From assembly GCF_008000995.1 (NCBI RefSeq), contig NZ_CP042828.1, positions 4,330,882-4,394,881 of the forward strand: 64,000 nt of DNA, read 5' to 3'. The notes beneath the pieces are model-generated. The model saw only the letters and a list, made by a program, of their open reading frames with translations, did no database searches and had not been told where the DNA came from. Within the stretch, counting starts at the first letter, position 1. Every line of letters begins with the position of its first letter. Both the position numbers and the translations under genes were made by a program. Shown here in pieces: positions 52,073-61,376 of this stretch. This DNA is from Ruania zhangjianzhongii (GTDB taxonomy: Bacteria; Actinomycetota; Actinomycetes; Actinomycetales; Beutenbergiaceae).

Positions 52073-53024
52073 CGTAGAAGACCCAATACTTCGAGGCAAA
52101 GAAGTTGATAGCAGTCATCGCCCCAATGATGATCAAGAGTAGCCATGCCATGGCTGACGCATACCCCATGTTGAAATTTCCAAAGCCTTCTTGGTAAAGA
52201 TATAGCGTGTAGAACAAGGTCGAGTCACTGGGTCCACCTGTGCCGCCGGAGACGATGAATGCCTGAGTGAACGTTTGGAACGCATTGATTATCTGAAGGA
52301 CCAGGTTGAAGAATATTATCGGGGTCAGCATTGGGAACGTTATGCTTCTGAACTTCCGAAACTTCGAGGCACCGTCCAAGCTCGCAGCCTCGTAGTACAT
52401 CTCCGGGACCTGCCGGAGTCCGGCGAGGAAGATCACCATGGGCGATCCGAACGTCCACACATTAAGGATGATCAGCGTCCCCAATGCATAGTCAGGATGC
52501 GAAACCCAGCCCTGGGTGCCGATCTGAATCAATGGTTGGATGCCGTTGAACCACTCGATCATCTGGTTGATCAGCCCGTTGGTACCGAACAGTTGCCGCC
52601 ACAGAATCGCGATCGCGACCGAGGCACCCAGCAAGGACGGCAAGTAAAAGACCGAACGGTAGAGGGCTAGTCCGCGCACACCCTTGTCCAGCACCATCGC
52701 CAGTCCCAGCGCAGCTGCAAGTTGCAGCGGTACGGAGACGAAGACGTAGGTGAAGGTCACTGCGAGAGACTGAATCAGTCGAGAATCCTGGAACAGGCGC
52801 TGGTAGTTCTCCAACCCCGCAAACACAGGATCCGAGAACAGGTCGTAGTTCGTGAAGGACAGGTACAGCGACGCGAGCAAGGGCCCTACGACGATAAGGC
52901 CCAGGCCCACGAACCAAGGAAGCAGGAAGACCGCGGCCGCCTTCCCATCGGCCCGCTCGGAGGGAGACTTGGTCGCCGACCTTCCTGTCTTGCTGAGCTT
53001 CGAGAGCTCACTCGTCACAGCCAC
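52065..53024 (-). CDS. Sugar ABC transporter permease (MalF-type)
   Basis: 319-residue permease with about six helices; it starts with a cytoplasmic basic tail and AAVFLLPWFVGLGLIVVGPL. The EAA loop reads VPEMYYEAASLDGASKFRKF. It partners the MalG-type permease to take up an oligosaccharide. GTG start with GGGGAGG ahead. GC is low for the window: one 60-base stretch from 52141 has only 28 G or C. Confidence 0.92.
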   Translation of the reverse strand: MAVTSELSKLSKTGRSATKSPSERADGKAAAVFLLPWFVGLGLIVVGPLLASLYLSFTNYDLFSDPVFAGLENYQRLFQDSRLIQSLAVTFTYVFVSVPLQLAAALGLAMVLDKGVRGLALYRSVFYLPSLLGASVAIAILWRQLFGTNGLINQMIEWFNGIQPLIQIGTQGWVSHPDYALGTLIILNVWTFGSPMVIFLAGLRQVPEMYYEAASLDGASKFRKFRSITFPMLTPIIFFNLVLQIINAFQTFTQAFIVSGGTGGPSDSTLFYTLYLYQEGFGNFNMGYASAMAWLLLIIIGAMTAINFFASKYWVFYDD

Positions 53025-53118
53025 GGCGCCTCCCCTTGAGTGTCGGGTTCATCATGGTCATTCCAATGCTGTCCTGGACCGCCCGGCGTGCGTAGGTAGG
53101 CCGGGCGGTCCGTGCGAA

Positions 53119-54468
53119 CTAGTTGGCTGCGGAGATGCTCTGGTCGAGTTCGTTCGCGAACTGCTCGGCAGCCTCCTCGGGCGAGAACTGGCCGAACAGC
53201 ATCTCTTCGGCATAGCGCCGCAGCACCTCCTCGGCTGTGTCCGCGCCGGGTGGGGGCGGCATCGGCGCAACCTCAGGGGCATCGGCTTCAACGGTGGCGA
53301 CAAAGTCCGCCATCATCTGCTGCTCAGGCGAAAGATCCTCCCTGATGTGCTCCACGACGTCTCCATTCGCCGGGATGCCGCGCTCGGCCTGCAGGATCTC
53401 GGCCGCCTCGAGGTTGCCCTGGAGGCAGTCCAGCAACTGTGCTGCCTCGACCGGGTGGGCGGTCTCTGAGGTAATCGACCAGCTCATCGACCGGAAGGTC
53501 TGACCCGTCTGGCCCGCTTCGTGAGTCGGCAGCTGCAGCAGTTCGAACTCTGAACCGGTGCCCGCGTGCAGGGCAGTGATCTCGTTGATCGGCCGTACCG
53601 CCAGCAGCGCGCGACTGGTACCGATCATCGTCTGCTCGATTCCTCCGCCCTGGTGCTCGACCGAGATGGACGCTGGGGCAGATCCGCCCGACTCCTGCAG
53701 GTCAAGTCCGTACTGCAGGAACGAGGCCACGACCCCAGTATCTAGGCCTACTCCGGTCTCTGTGTAGAGACCGTCGAGGTGCCCGAGTTGCCTCGCCCAA
53801 ATATTCAGGAGACGGATGTCCTCGCTGGGCTGCTGCAGCCCCCACACCTCACCGTCAGAAGCCTCGGACACGCTGCTCGCATAATCGAACAGATCGTCCC
53901 AGTTCCAGTTCTCATCGTCTGGCCGCTCAAGCCCATATTCCTCCATCATGGTCACGTTAAGGACGAGTCCGGAAGCGTTCGTAGTGATCGGAATCGAGTA
54001 GAGCGTCCCGTCAACCGCATCCGCGTTCAGCACACCAGGCGAGATGGCGGATGTGTCGATGTACTCTTCGACGGTGGCGATATCCAGCAGGCCGCCGCGC
54101 TGACCGTACGAGCTAATGGCGCCACTGACGACCTGAATGATGTCGGGCGGGTTGCCGGCAGCGAACTGGGTCGCCAGCCTGTCGTCATAGCCCTGGCTAG
54201 CAAACTCGGCTGAGGTGGTGATATTGCCGATAGCAGCTTCACATACTGCCAAGGCTTCCTGTGTCTGCTCGTGGCGACCCTCGCTGCCCCACCAGGCTAC
54301 GCGGATCTCAACGGCATCCCCGCCGTCGGTCGCTTCGTCATTGCCCTGGGACAGGTTGTCCGCCTGGCCACACGCGCCCAGAAGCAGCAGTGCTACTGAG
54401 CCCATCGCTAGGACTGCGGCGGTGCGGCGCGGCCGCCTCACTCGCAGTGGCAAACTGGCATTCCTCAT
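53119..54468 (-). CDS. Extracellular sugar-binding lipoprotein (ABC family 1)
   Basis: 449-residue solute-binding protein. The signal peptide ends in LLLGACGQADN (lipid-modified Cys near residue 33). The mature part has EIRVAWWGSEGRHEQTQEAL, FAAGNPPDIIQVVSGAISSY and SMSWSITSETAHPVEAAQLL, typical of family 1. It supplies the two downstream permeases. GGAGG lies six bases before the ATG. Its first 131 bases overlap the pyruvyl transferase-like gene in another frame. Confidence 0.9.
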   Translation of the reverse strand: MRNASLPLRVRRPRRTAAVLAMGSVALLLLGACGQADNLSQGNDEATDGGDAVEIRVAWWGSEGRHEQTQEALAVCEAAIGNITTSAEFASQGYDDRLATQFAAGNPPDIIQVVSGAISSYGQRGGLLDIATVEEYIDTSAISPGVLNADAVDGTLYSIPITTNASGLVLNVTMMEEYGLERPDDENWNWDDLFDYASSVSEASDGEVWGLQQPSEDIRLLNIWARQLGHLDGLYTETGVGLDTGVVASFLQYGLDLQESGGSAPASISVEHQGGGIEQTMIGTSRALLAVRPINEITALHAGTGSEFELLQLPTHEAGQTGQTFRSMSWSITSETAHPVEAAQLLDCLQGNLEAAEILQAERGIPANGDVVEHIREDLSPEQQMMADFVATVEADAPEVAPMPPPPGADTAEEVLRRYAEEMLFGQFSPEEAAEQFANELDQSISAAN

Positions 54469-55777
54469 CGTGTACCTCCAATTGGTCGCAGGCGAGTGCC
54501 GGCTCATAAGGCGCGACAGATTCGCCGTACAGGATTGTGCTGGCCATCTGCCGAAGTCGACTGCGAGCAACGGCATTCACTCTTGCGGACGTGTCACTCC
54601 ACCGCTGTGGGTCATCAATGATGCTGGTAACCGTCTCCGCCGCCGCCCTCTTAGCGCCCAGAGAGATTTCAATGAGCATGTCCGATCCACCCAGATCGTG
54701 GTACATGCGCCCCTTAACCGTCTCGGTAGGTTGGCGCAGGTACACAGTAGGAACCGCGTGGGCTGAAGCAATAATCGGCGAATGGCATTCCATGCTGATC
54801 ACCGCGCGACTCACGGAGTAGACGGCGCTGGCCTCTGCGAGCGACCAGAATCGATCCAGCACTCGGACCTGCGGTGCTACGTCCGGAGGTAGTAGCGGGA
54901 GGAGGTGCTCCCGCGCGTAGGCGGGTGCGTAGGACATCTCCGGGACAACGGCAGCCGGGGACTGGGTCTGGCGAACCCAGGTCACGATGGCGGCAACCAA
55001 AGGCCCCAGGTCGGCCTGGGAGGTCGCCGCATTGATCGCGTCCCTACGGAGGCTCTCCGAGGTGGGTTCCTCGCCGCGCATCTGGGCGTAGGGGGCATAG
55101 CGCAACCTCGGCACGAAACACGCGAAGCTGTCACTGCTCAGGTCCATCTCCTTAAGGAAGGGGTCGATGGTGGCAAGGTCGGCATCGCCATAGGAGAAGG
55201 TACCGTCAGGGCCGAACTCCAAAGACGCGGCCTTGATCTGCTGGCGGCGCAGGTAGTTCAGCGATATGGAGTCTCTGCAGAAAATGAACTCCGCAGAATT
55301 GAGAGGCTCCCGGGCTTCCTCGCTATGAAACGATGACGGGAGGAACTCCGCCATGGCTTGTAACTCGGCCAGCGTTCCCCAAGTCGGTGGGCAAACTGGA
55401 TCGACCGTCACGCCAGCGTATCCATGAGGCTTTCCCGTGGTGCGGGACCAATGCTGGAATTCGGCGTGGCGATTCTCGACGTCAGCTGCGGAACCATGGA
55501 CCATCACCTCCGCTGACCGCCATGCCTCTTCGAGTTCAGGCGTCGTGAAATGGCCGCTGCTAGTCAGCTTGCCCCGTACTATCGACACCTGCGGAAGGAG
55601 CTGGCGCATCAATGCCTCCTCGCGCTCACCGAGAGTTACCGGCCAGAGCGTGAGTTCTGCATCCCGATCCGCTTCCAACAATGCCGAGAGTAGTCCAGGC
55701 GAGTGCGCCGTATCGCCAATATTGACGTCTTGCCAAGACGAGCGAAGTAGCACTCTCCGCGACTTTGGGGAACTCAT
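54338..55777 (-). CDS. Polysaccharide pyruvyl transferase-family protein
   Basis: 479-residue protein with the family opening LLRSSWQDVNIGDTAHSPGL and a GT-B-like layout; a later SRAVISMECHSPIIASAHAV and VPTVYLRQ match the PPT C-terminal half. These proteins normally add pyruvate ketals to surface sugars, yet here it heads an importer operon beside a lyase, so it may act on an imported sugar or be non-enzymatic. The last 43 residues overlap the solute-binding gene and look unlike coding sequence (GGQPVPGQ end), so the natural stop may be lost. Start at the ATG with AAAGG five bases ahead. Confidence 0.78.
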   Translation of the reverse strand: MSSPKSRRVLLRSSWQDVNIGDTAHSPGLLSALLEADRDAELTLWPVTLGEREEALMRQLLPQVSIVRGKLTSSGHFTTPELEEAWRSAEVMVHGSAADVENRHAEFQHWSRTTGKPHGYAGVTVDPVCPPTWGTLAELQAMAEFLPSSFHSEEAREPLNSAEFIFCRDSISLNYLRRQQIKAASLEFGPDGTFSYGDADLATIDPFLKEMDLSSDSFACFVPRLRYAPYAQMRGEEPTSESLRRDAINAATSQADLGPLVAAIVTWVRQTQSPAAVVPEMSYAPAYAREHLLPLLPPDVAPQVRVLDRFWSLAEASAVYSVSRAVISMECHSPIIASAHAVPTVYLRQPTETVKGRMYHDLGGSDMLIEISLGAKRAAAETVTSIIDDPQRWSDTSARVNAVARSRLRQMASTILYGESVAPYEPALACDQLEVHDEECQFATASEAAAPHRRSPSDGLSSTAASGRVWPGGQPVPGQ

Positions 55778-55831
55778 ACACACCTTTCCAACGCGGCATC
55801 AACGCCGTAGAAATCCTGACGAGCCGCCTTG

Positions 55832-55880
55832 TTGACGTGTCGTTGCGTCAAAAGTTAGCACCACGGTTTAGAGGTGTCAA
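55832..55880 (-). promoter_or_regulatory. Importer operon promoter with 18-bp operator
   Basis: On the minus strand, TTGACA (55880-55875) and TAACTT (55857-55852) are 17 bases apart. Immediately after the -10 box lies TTGACGCAACGACACGTCAA (55851-55832), an inverted repeat with arms TTGACG/CGTCAA. The inner 18 bases are identical to the site at 56121-56138 in the divergent promoter. It starts the pyruvyl transferase-importer operon 55 bases ahead of its start codon. Confidence 0.8.
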
Positions 55881-56091
55881 ACATGTGGCATCTGCAGCGC
55901 AGTTCGCCACAGCGCCTGCGGTGGCGAAGGTGAGGACTCGGTACGCCCATTTCGGTTGATGGTGCCTGGCAGATCACAGACGCCCCGGGAACGACTGTCA
56001 TCCGGCGCACGACGCGTCCGCATGGCCGGTCGGTGCGCGCTTCGACTCGCCAGCCGAACATGACCAGTCCCGCCGAACACCCCTCACGCGC

Positions 56092-56138
56092 TTGACTCGA
56101 AGGGGTCAGTTTCTCTAAGGTGACGCAACGACACGTCA
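56092..56138 (+). promoter_or_regulatory. Lyase promoter with 18-bp operator
   Basis: TTGACT (56092-56097) and TCTAAG (56114-56119) form a promoter with a 16-base gap. TGACGCAACGACACGTCA (56121-56138) follows at once and is identical, in the same orientation relative to its gene, to the site in the divergent importer promoter. The 188 bases from there to the lyase start are a long leader with no ORF recognised. Confidence 0.78.
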
Positions 56139-56325
56139 TTCCCTTCGAAGTACGGCCGGAGCAGCACTGAAGCGCTCGACGTCCACTCGTTTCCCGCAGC
56201 CGAGCACCGCATGCGCCAGCTCACGCTCGAAGTCGCGACGTAGCGTCCGCTGGCGGGCGGGCGATCGCTGGCGAGGATCACGAACCCGTCCCATTCAGGG
56301 CAGAACACCCAAAGGAGGCACTGAG

Positions 56326-59300
56326 GTGCAACGGAGCATTCACCAGGCGACAGCCCGATCACGTATGCGCGCGGGAATTGCCGCCGGAGCCGCACTGGCT
56401 GTCGTGGCGACCGGTCTGATCTCGACCCCGGCGGCAGCCGACGACGTCTCGGATCTCACCGCGCTCTTGGATCTCTCCCGTCCCGAGCTGGCTCAGGTGG
56501 CAGCGGAGGTCGCGGCCGGCGACGCACCGGGCGCTGCCGAGGAACTGCAGGAGTTCTATGCCGGCCGGACGAACGTGGAAATTCCCGAACCCGGTCGAGC
56601 CGGAGTCGGTGAGGCGAGCGCGGACGAGTTGGCGAACGGGACCTTCCGCTTCGACGGCGTGACGCGCGACTTCTACGACGAGGGTTCGCAGCGGATCGAT
56701 GTCGACTGGCAGGACACTTGGGACGGTACGGAGGAGGCGCCGGGCGGGGGCCAGGTGTGGATGTCTGACTTCGCCTTTATGCCGACGCTGACCTGGGCGT
56801 ATATGAGCGAGCCGAACCCGCAAGTCCGCGCCGACTATGCGCAGGCGTGGATGGAGATCACGCTGGACTTCTTCGCCGACAACCCGGACTGGCCACGGAA
56901 CCGGAACCTCTCGGGAGCGAAGCGTCTCAACCAGTTGGTGGACTCCTTTTCCGTGTTCCGCAGCGAGCCCTCCGTCAACGCCGGTCAGCTGGTGGATTAT
57001 CTGATCGGGGTCGACGCCACGACGAGCCATCTCGCCGATGCGCTGGAGGCGCACCGCGGCAACAACTGGTTCTTGTCGATGGCCCGTTCCATCTACATCA
57101 CCTCGGTGTACCTCCCGGAACGCGCCGCATCGTATGAACAGGAGTACTTCGCGGTGCGGTCGTTCGAGTCGTTCCTGACTCAGCACGGCGCTCTGTTCAA
57201 GGGTGACGGCGTGTACCGCGAGCCGACGGTCAACTATCAGGCGTACGCGGCGGACCTGGTCAATTCAGTCGTTGAGGTCGGTGAGCTCAACGACCGCACG
57301 CTGCCCGCCTCCATCATCCGGACGACGGACTGGATCGCCGACTCGCTCTTCGCTACCCGCATGCCCAACCTCGAGGCCCCCCTGTTCGGAGATGCCGGTA
57401 ACGTCAACGCGGGCCGAGCGGCCATCGCGACGAGCGGTGAACGCCACGGGTGGTCGGACTTTACCTGGGTCGCGTCCGGTCGCGCCGAGGGCACCGCTCC
57501 GGGGCTGGGCTCGACGATCTACCCCAGCAGTTTCGGCGTCCAGCGCTCCGGCTGGGACGCCGACGCCCGTTACATGCACATCAACAACCAGAACACCTCC
57601 TACACCCGCTCTCACCGGCACCCGGATGACCTCAGCCTCATCATGGCTGCGTACGGTCGTCCGCTGATCGTCGATCCGGGCACCGCTGGTTACAGCTCGA
57701 CCCCGCTCAATGACTGGCTGCGCCGCACCACCGAGGCGCACAACACCATCGAGGTCGACGGGAATCCACAGGAGGCCGGGGTCACGCGCGCCTCCTACCT
57801 GTGGCGATCGAACGAGGGGCTCGACGTCTACCGGGGTGAGGCTCACGGCTACCGTCCGGTCATCCACGACCGCGTCGTCTACTTCGTCAAGCCAGGGTTC
57901 TGGATCGTCTCCGACGCCCTGAGCGGCGACACCGCAACGCACGACTACCGGCAGTTCTGGCACTTCCCGGGCGATCCGGTCACCGTCGACGCCGAGACCA
58001 ACGTCGCCACGATCGGCTTCGACACAGCTGCGGGTGCTGACCCGGTCTCCGGCGCGCAGCTAGTGCCTGTCAGCGCCGAAGGCTCTGACGCGGTCGCGAC
58101 AGTCCACGAGGGCGGCGCAGCTCGGGTCGGAGATGAGATGCTCACGGACATCGAGTACTTGTCCTACGACTGGACTAGCGACGGGCCGACCGGTCTGGAC
58201 ACGGTGATCGTTCCCGGTGAAGCCGGCCCGGCTCCCTCGGTGACTGCCTCCCGGATCGAGATGCCCGAGGTGGATCATTCCGTGGCGAGCGCTCTGGAGA
58301 TCGACCTCGCAGCGGCCACCGGTCGTTTCTACCTCTCCCGCGAGGAGACTCCCTCATCACGGTCGTTCGGCGACGCCACGACCGATGGCGAGACGGCCTA
58401 TCTTGAGCGCAGCGACGACGGCGATCTCACCAGGTACGCGCTGACCTCGGGGACATCCCTCATCGACGACGGCGAGACAATCGTCGTCGCCTCCGACCTC
58501 GTTTCCGACGTCAGTGTGAAACTCGCGGGCGACACCGCCGAGATCTCTCTCTCCGACCCCTTCACCGGAACGCTGCAGCTCAGCGCCGGCTCCGCAGACG
58601 AGGTACTGGTCAACGGTGAGGCGACGGACTTCACCCGCACCGGGGACGTGGTCACCATCTCCCTTGAGGAATCGTTCGAACCTGCCCTCGTCTTCGATGA
58701 ATCGTTTGACGAGAGCAGCCTGGAGAGCACCACCTATGCATTCGAGAACGGTTCACTCCAAGGCTGGCGACCGCGGCACGGCGATGACAGCTGGGAGCTT
58801 GGCGGGCAAGACGGGACCCAGTTGGCACAGACTTCCAGTGCCAACCGCCAGTCGTTCGCGATACAGCAGGATGTGCCTGCGGACGTCCGGATCTCGGCAG
58901 AGATCGTGCCCGGGGAGCGCAACTACGCCACGGCGCGGACGGGCTTGACGTTCCGCTACCACGACTCCCACAACTACTACCGGGCCAATATCCTCAAGTC
59001 ACGCGAGGGGGTACAGCTCCAGCTCGTGAAGGTTTACGCTGGCGAACTGACAGTCCTAGCCGAGACCGACCTGCCGATCGATGCGGACTCTGCGCACACC
59101 CTGTCCATCTCAGCGGTCGGGAGCCACCTGGTCGCCACAGTGGGCGACACATCGATCGCCGTCGACGACACTCGCCTATCGACTGGTGGCGTGGGTGCCT
59201 TCACGCATCGACAGGAGGCGCTCTTCGACAACATCACGATCACCGAGGCGGTCGACGGGGACCACTGGCAGGCCATCGGGGGTGACATCTCAATCGACTC

Positions 59301-60075
59301 CGATCAGTTGCGGATCACTCCCAGCAATGACAGGGCACATGTCCTCATGACCTCGGCCTTGCCGTCACGGTTCTCCGACGTCTGCGACTACGCCGTCAGT
59401 ACCACCGTCACGCTCGGCGACACCGGCGCTGCAGGAATCTCGCTGCGCGACACCGGGGACGCGTACGGGTACCGCATCCACATCGGTAAGACAACCCGCA
59501 ATTCCCAATACGCGAGCATCGTCCGAGAGGCGCACCGGTCCGGACCTGCGCAGATCGCGAGGACGTCCGTCAGCAACAACCTCGACGGGCCGGTCGAGCT
59601 GGGTGCCACCGTTCATGGCGACCGGATCACGGTGACGCTGAACGGCACACAGATACTCGAGGCCCGCGACACCCTGGTCCGCAGCGGTGGCGTCGGGCTG
59701 TACGCAATGGGGTCGGAGAGCGCGTTCGAGGACCTGACCGTTGCGGGTGGCTGCGAACGAGCCGAGTCCGATACCGGCGTCGAGATCCCTGCCTGGGATG
59801 CGGCCGGCACGTACACCGAGGGCGACCGTGTGACCTATGAAGGTGCGGTTTGGTCAGCGGCCTGGTGGACGCGGGACCAGGCACCCGGCGACCCATACGG
59901 TCCATGGCAGGAGGTGTCCAGCACCGAGGACGGCATCGCTGTGTGGACTGCTTCCAGGATCTTCACCGAGGGTGATGTCGTGGTGCACGAGAGTGAGCGG
60001 TACCAGGCGCAATGGTGGACGAGGAACGATCCTCCTGGTGATCCGCACGGGCCGTGGGAGCCGATCGAGCGATAG
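56326..60075 (+). CDS. Secreted heparinase II/III-type polysaccharide lyase with binding modules
   Basis: 1249-residue multidomain exoenzyme. A signal peptide (about 1-38, ending TPAAA) is followed by the heparinase II/III alpha-barrel (about 140-400) with LEAHRGNNWFLSMARSIYIT and a Tyr-containing NYQAYAADLVNS, then the beta-sheet domain with SHRHPDDLSLIMAAYGRPLI and TTEAHNTIEVDGN, the usual catalytic/metal-binding region. Two concanavalin-like domains (about 803-975 and 978-1140) follow, then two CBM5/12-like Trp-rich modules (VTYEGAVWSAAWWTRDQAPG and a second at 1204-1249). It probably cleaves an acidic polysaccharide; chitin-type binding domains suggest mixed substrates. GTG start, AAAGGAGG ahead. 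Confidence 0.9.
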   Translation: MQRSIHQATARSRMRAGIAAGAALAVVATGLISTPAAADDVSDLTALLDLSRPELAQVAAEVAAGDAPGAAEELQEFYAGRTNVEIPEPGRAGVGEASADELANGTFRFDGVTRDFYDEGSQRIDVDWQDTWDGTEEAPGGGQVWMSDFAFMPTLTWAYMSEPNPQVRADYAQAWMEITLDFFADNPDWPRNRNLSGAKRLNQLVDSFSVFRSEPSVNAGQLVDYLIGVDATTSHLADALEAHRGNNWFLSMARSIYITSVYLPERAASYEQEYFAVRSFESFLTQHGALFKGDGVYREPTVNYQAYAADLVNSVVEVGELNDRTLPASIIRTTDWIADSLFATRMPNLEAPLFGDAGNVNAGRAAIATSGERHGWSDFTWVASGRAEGTAPGLGSTIYPSSFGVQRSGWDADARYMHINNQNTSYTRSHRHPDDLSLIMAAYGRPLIVDPGTAGYSSTPLNDWLRRTTEAHNTIEVDGNPQEAGVTRASYLWRSNEGLDVYRGEAHGYRPVIHDRVVYFVKPGFWIVSDALSGDTATHDYRQFWHFPGDPVTVDAETNVATIGFDTAAGADPVSGAQLVPVSAEGSDAVATVHEGGAARVGDEMLTDIEYLSYDWTSDGPTGLDTVIVPGEAGPAPSVTASRIEMPEVDHSVASALEIDLAAATGRFYLSREETPSSRSFGDATTDGETAYLERSDDGDLTRYALTSGTSLIDDGETIVVASDLVSDVSVKLAGDTAEISLSDPFTGTLQLSAGSADEVLVNGEATDFTRTGDVVTISLEESFEPALVFDESFDESSLESTTYAFENGSLQGWRPRHGDDSWELGGQDGTQLAQTSSANRQSFAIQQDVPADVRISAEIVPGERNYATARTGLTFRYHDSHNYYRANILKSREGVQLQLVKVYAGELTVLAETDLPIDADSAHTLSISAVGSHLVATVGDTSIAVDDTRLSTGGVGAFTHRQEALFDNITITEAVDGDHWQAIGGDISIDSDQLRITPSNDRAHVLMTSALPSRFSDVCDYAVSTTVTLGDTGAAGISLRDTGDAYGYRIHIGKTTRNSQYASIVREAHRSGPAQIARTSVSNNLDGPVELGATVHGDRITVTLNGTQILEARDTLVRSGGVGLYAMGSESAFEDLTVAGGCERAESDTGVEIPAWDAAGTYTEGDRVTYEGAVWSAAWWTRDQAPGDPYGPWQEVSSTEDGIAVWTASRIFTEGDVVVHESERYQAQWWTRNDPPGDPHGPWEPIER

Positions 60076-60224
60076 CTCCCACACCCAGGCAACAATCGCG
60101 CCATGGTTCCTGAGACGAGGCGATCGTCCGAACGAGTCATGCGAGGCGCCCACCCCGTTCGTCGAGGCGGGCGCCTCGGATGCGTCGGCCAGGCCACACG
60201 GATATCCTCCACGGTCAGGCAGAG

Positions 60225-60230
60225 AGCGCT
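60225..60230. promoter_or_regulatory. LacI-type site near the 60244 regulator start
   Basis: AGCGCT, within GAGAGCGCTTAC, lies 14 bases before the ATG and may be an autoregulatory operator. The core matches the GCGC-centred site at 61910-61921. The flanking bases are only partly symmetric, so support is modest. Confidence 0.35.
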
Positions 60231-60243
60231 TACCATGTGGCCT

Positions 60244-61260
60244 ATGCCTTCGGTGACCCTCAGTGATGTGGCCCGGGAGGCCGGGGTGTCCCTGGCTACC
60301 GCGTCCCGTGCGATCAACGGCAGCGCGAACCGCACCGTGCGCCCAGAACTCCGGGAGCGGGTACTGGCGGCCGCCGGCCGACTGGGCTACTCCCCGGACG
60401 CGAACGCCCAGGCGATGGCGCGCGGGCGGACCACCACGCTCGGGCTGATCGTGCACGACATCGCCGACCCGTACTTCTCCTCGATCGCCGCCGGGGTCTC
60501 CGCTGCGGCCGAGGACGAAGGGCTGATGGTCACCCTCGCCAGCACGGCCCACCGTCCGGAGCGAGAGACGGTGCTGCTGGAGATGCTGCAATCCCAGCGT
60601 GCCCGGGCGATCGTGATCGCCGGTGGCCGCCAGGACGATCCGGAGGGCACCGAGGCGCTCCGGATAGCGGTGGCGGCATACGCCGAGCGGGGCGGCACGG
60701 TAGCGATGATCGCCCAGCCGATCCTGGACGTGAACACTGTGGCGATCGACAACACCGGCGGGGCGGCGGCGCTCGCCCAAGCACTGGTGGGCATCGGTTA
60801 CCGGGAGTTCGCCATCCTCACCGGCCCGGGGCGCCACCTGACCGGTGCGGAGCGGACCACCGGGTTCGCCGCTGCGCTCACCGAGGCGGGCCTGCCGGAG
60901 CCCCATCTGGTGGAGTGCGAGTTCACCCGGGACGGCGGCTACGCCGGAATGGCCGAGCTATTGCGCAGCGGGCCGAAGGTGCAGGCCGTTTTCGCCGTCA
61001 ACGATGTGATGGCGATGGGCGCGATGGCAGCCGCGCGGGACGCGGGGTTGACGGTGGGCGCAGATATCGGAGTTGCCGGGTTCGACGACATCCACACGCT
61101 GCGGGACGTCACGCCGGGGCTGTCCACAGTGGCGGTGCCGCTGCCGGAGGTGGGCCGGCTGGCCACTCACCTGGCGCTGCAGCCATCCTCGGAGAAGCCG
61201 CTGGTCGAGCAGGTGCAGGTGGAGGTAGTGCTGCGGGACTCGACACCACCGCTGACCTGA
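60244..61260 (+). CDS. LacI-family transcriptional regulator
   Basis: 338-residue regulator: HTH VTLSDVAREAGVSLATASRA, hinge GYSPDANAQAMARGRTTT, effector domain with GLIVHDIADPYFSSIAAGV and GVAGFDDIHTLRDVTPGL. An in-frame ATG three codons upstream is an alternative start; neither has a clear ribosome site. It lies 168 bases after the lyase and before a Gfo/Idh/MocA dehydrogenase whose promoter carries a GCGC-centred palindrome, its likely target. Confidence 0.9.
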   Translation: MPSVTLSDVAREAGVSLATASRAINGSANRTVRPELRERVLAAAGRLGYSPDANAQAMARGRTTTLGLIVHDIADPYFSSIAAGVSAAAEDEGLMVTLASTAHRPERETVLLEMLQSQRARAIVIAGGRQDDPEGTEALRIAVAAYAERGGTVAMIAQPILDVNTVAIDNTGGAAALAQALVGIGYREFAILTGPGRHLTGAERTTGFAAALTEAGLPEPHLVECEFTRDGGYAGMAELLRSGPKVQAVFAVNDVMAMGAMAAARDAGLTVGADIGVAGFDDIHTLRDVTPGLSTVAVPLPEVGRLATHLALQPSSEKPLVEQVQVEVVLRDSTPPLT

Positions 61261-61376
61261 CTCTGGTCGGGCGCGGGCGTGGTCGCTGGCCCGACACACC
61301 GCGGATGCGCTGGCGTCCGTGGCACACGATTGCCAGCGAGGGTCGAGGTCACCCGCGAATCTGCCAGGGTGGAGCC

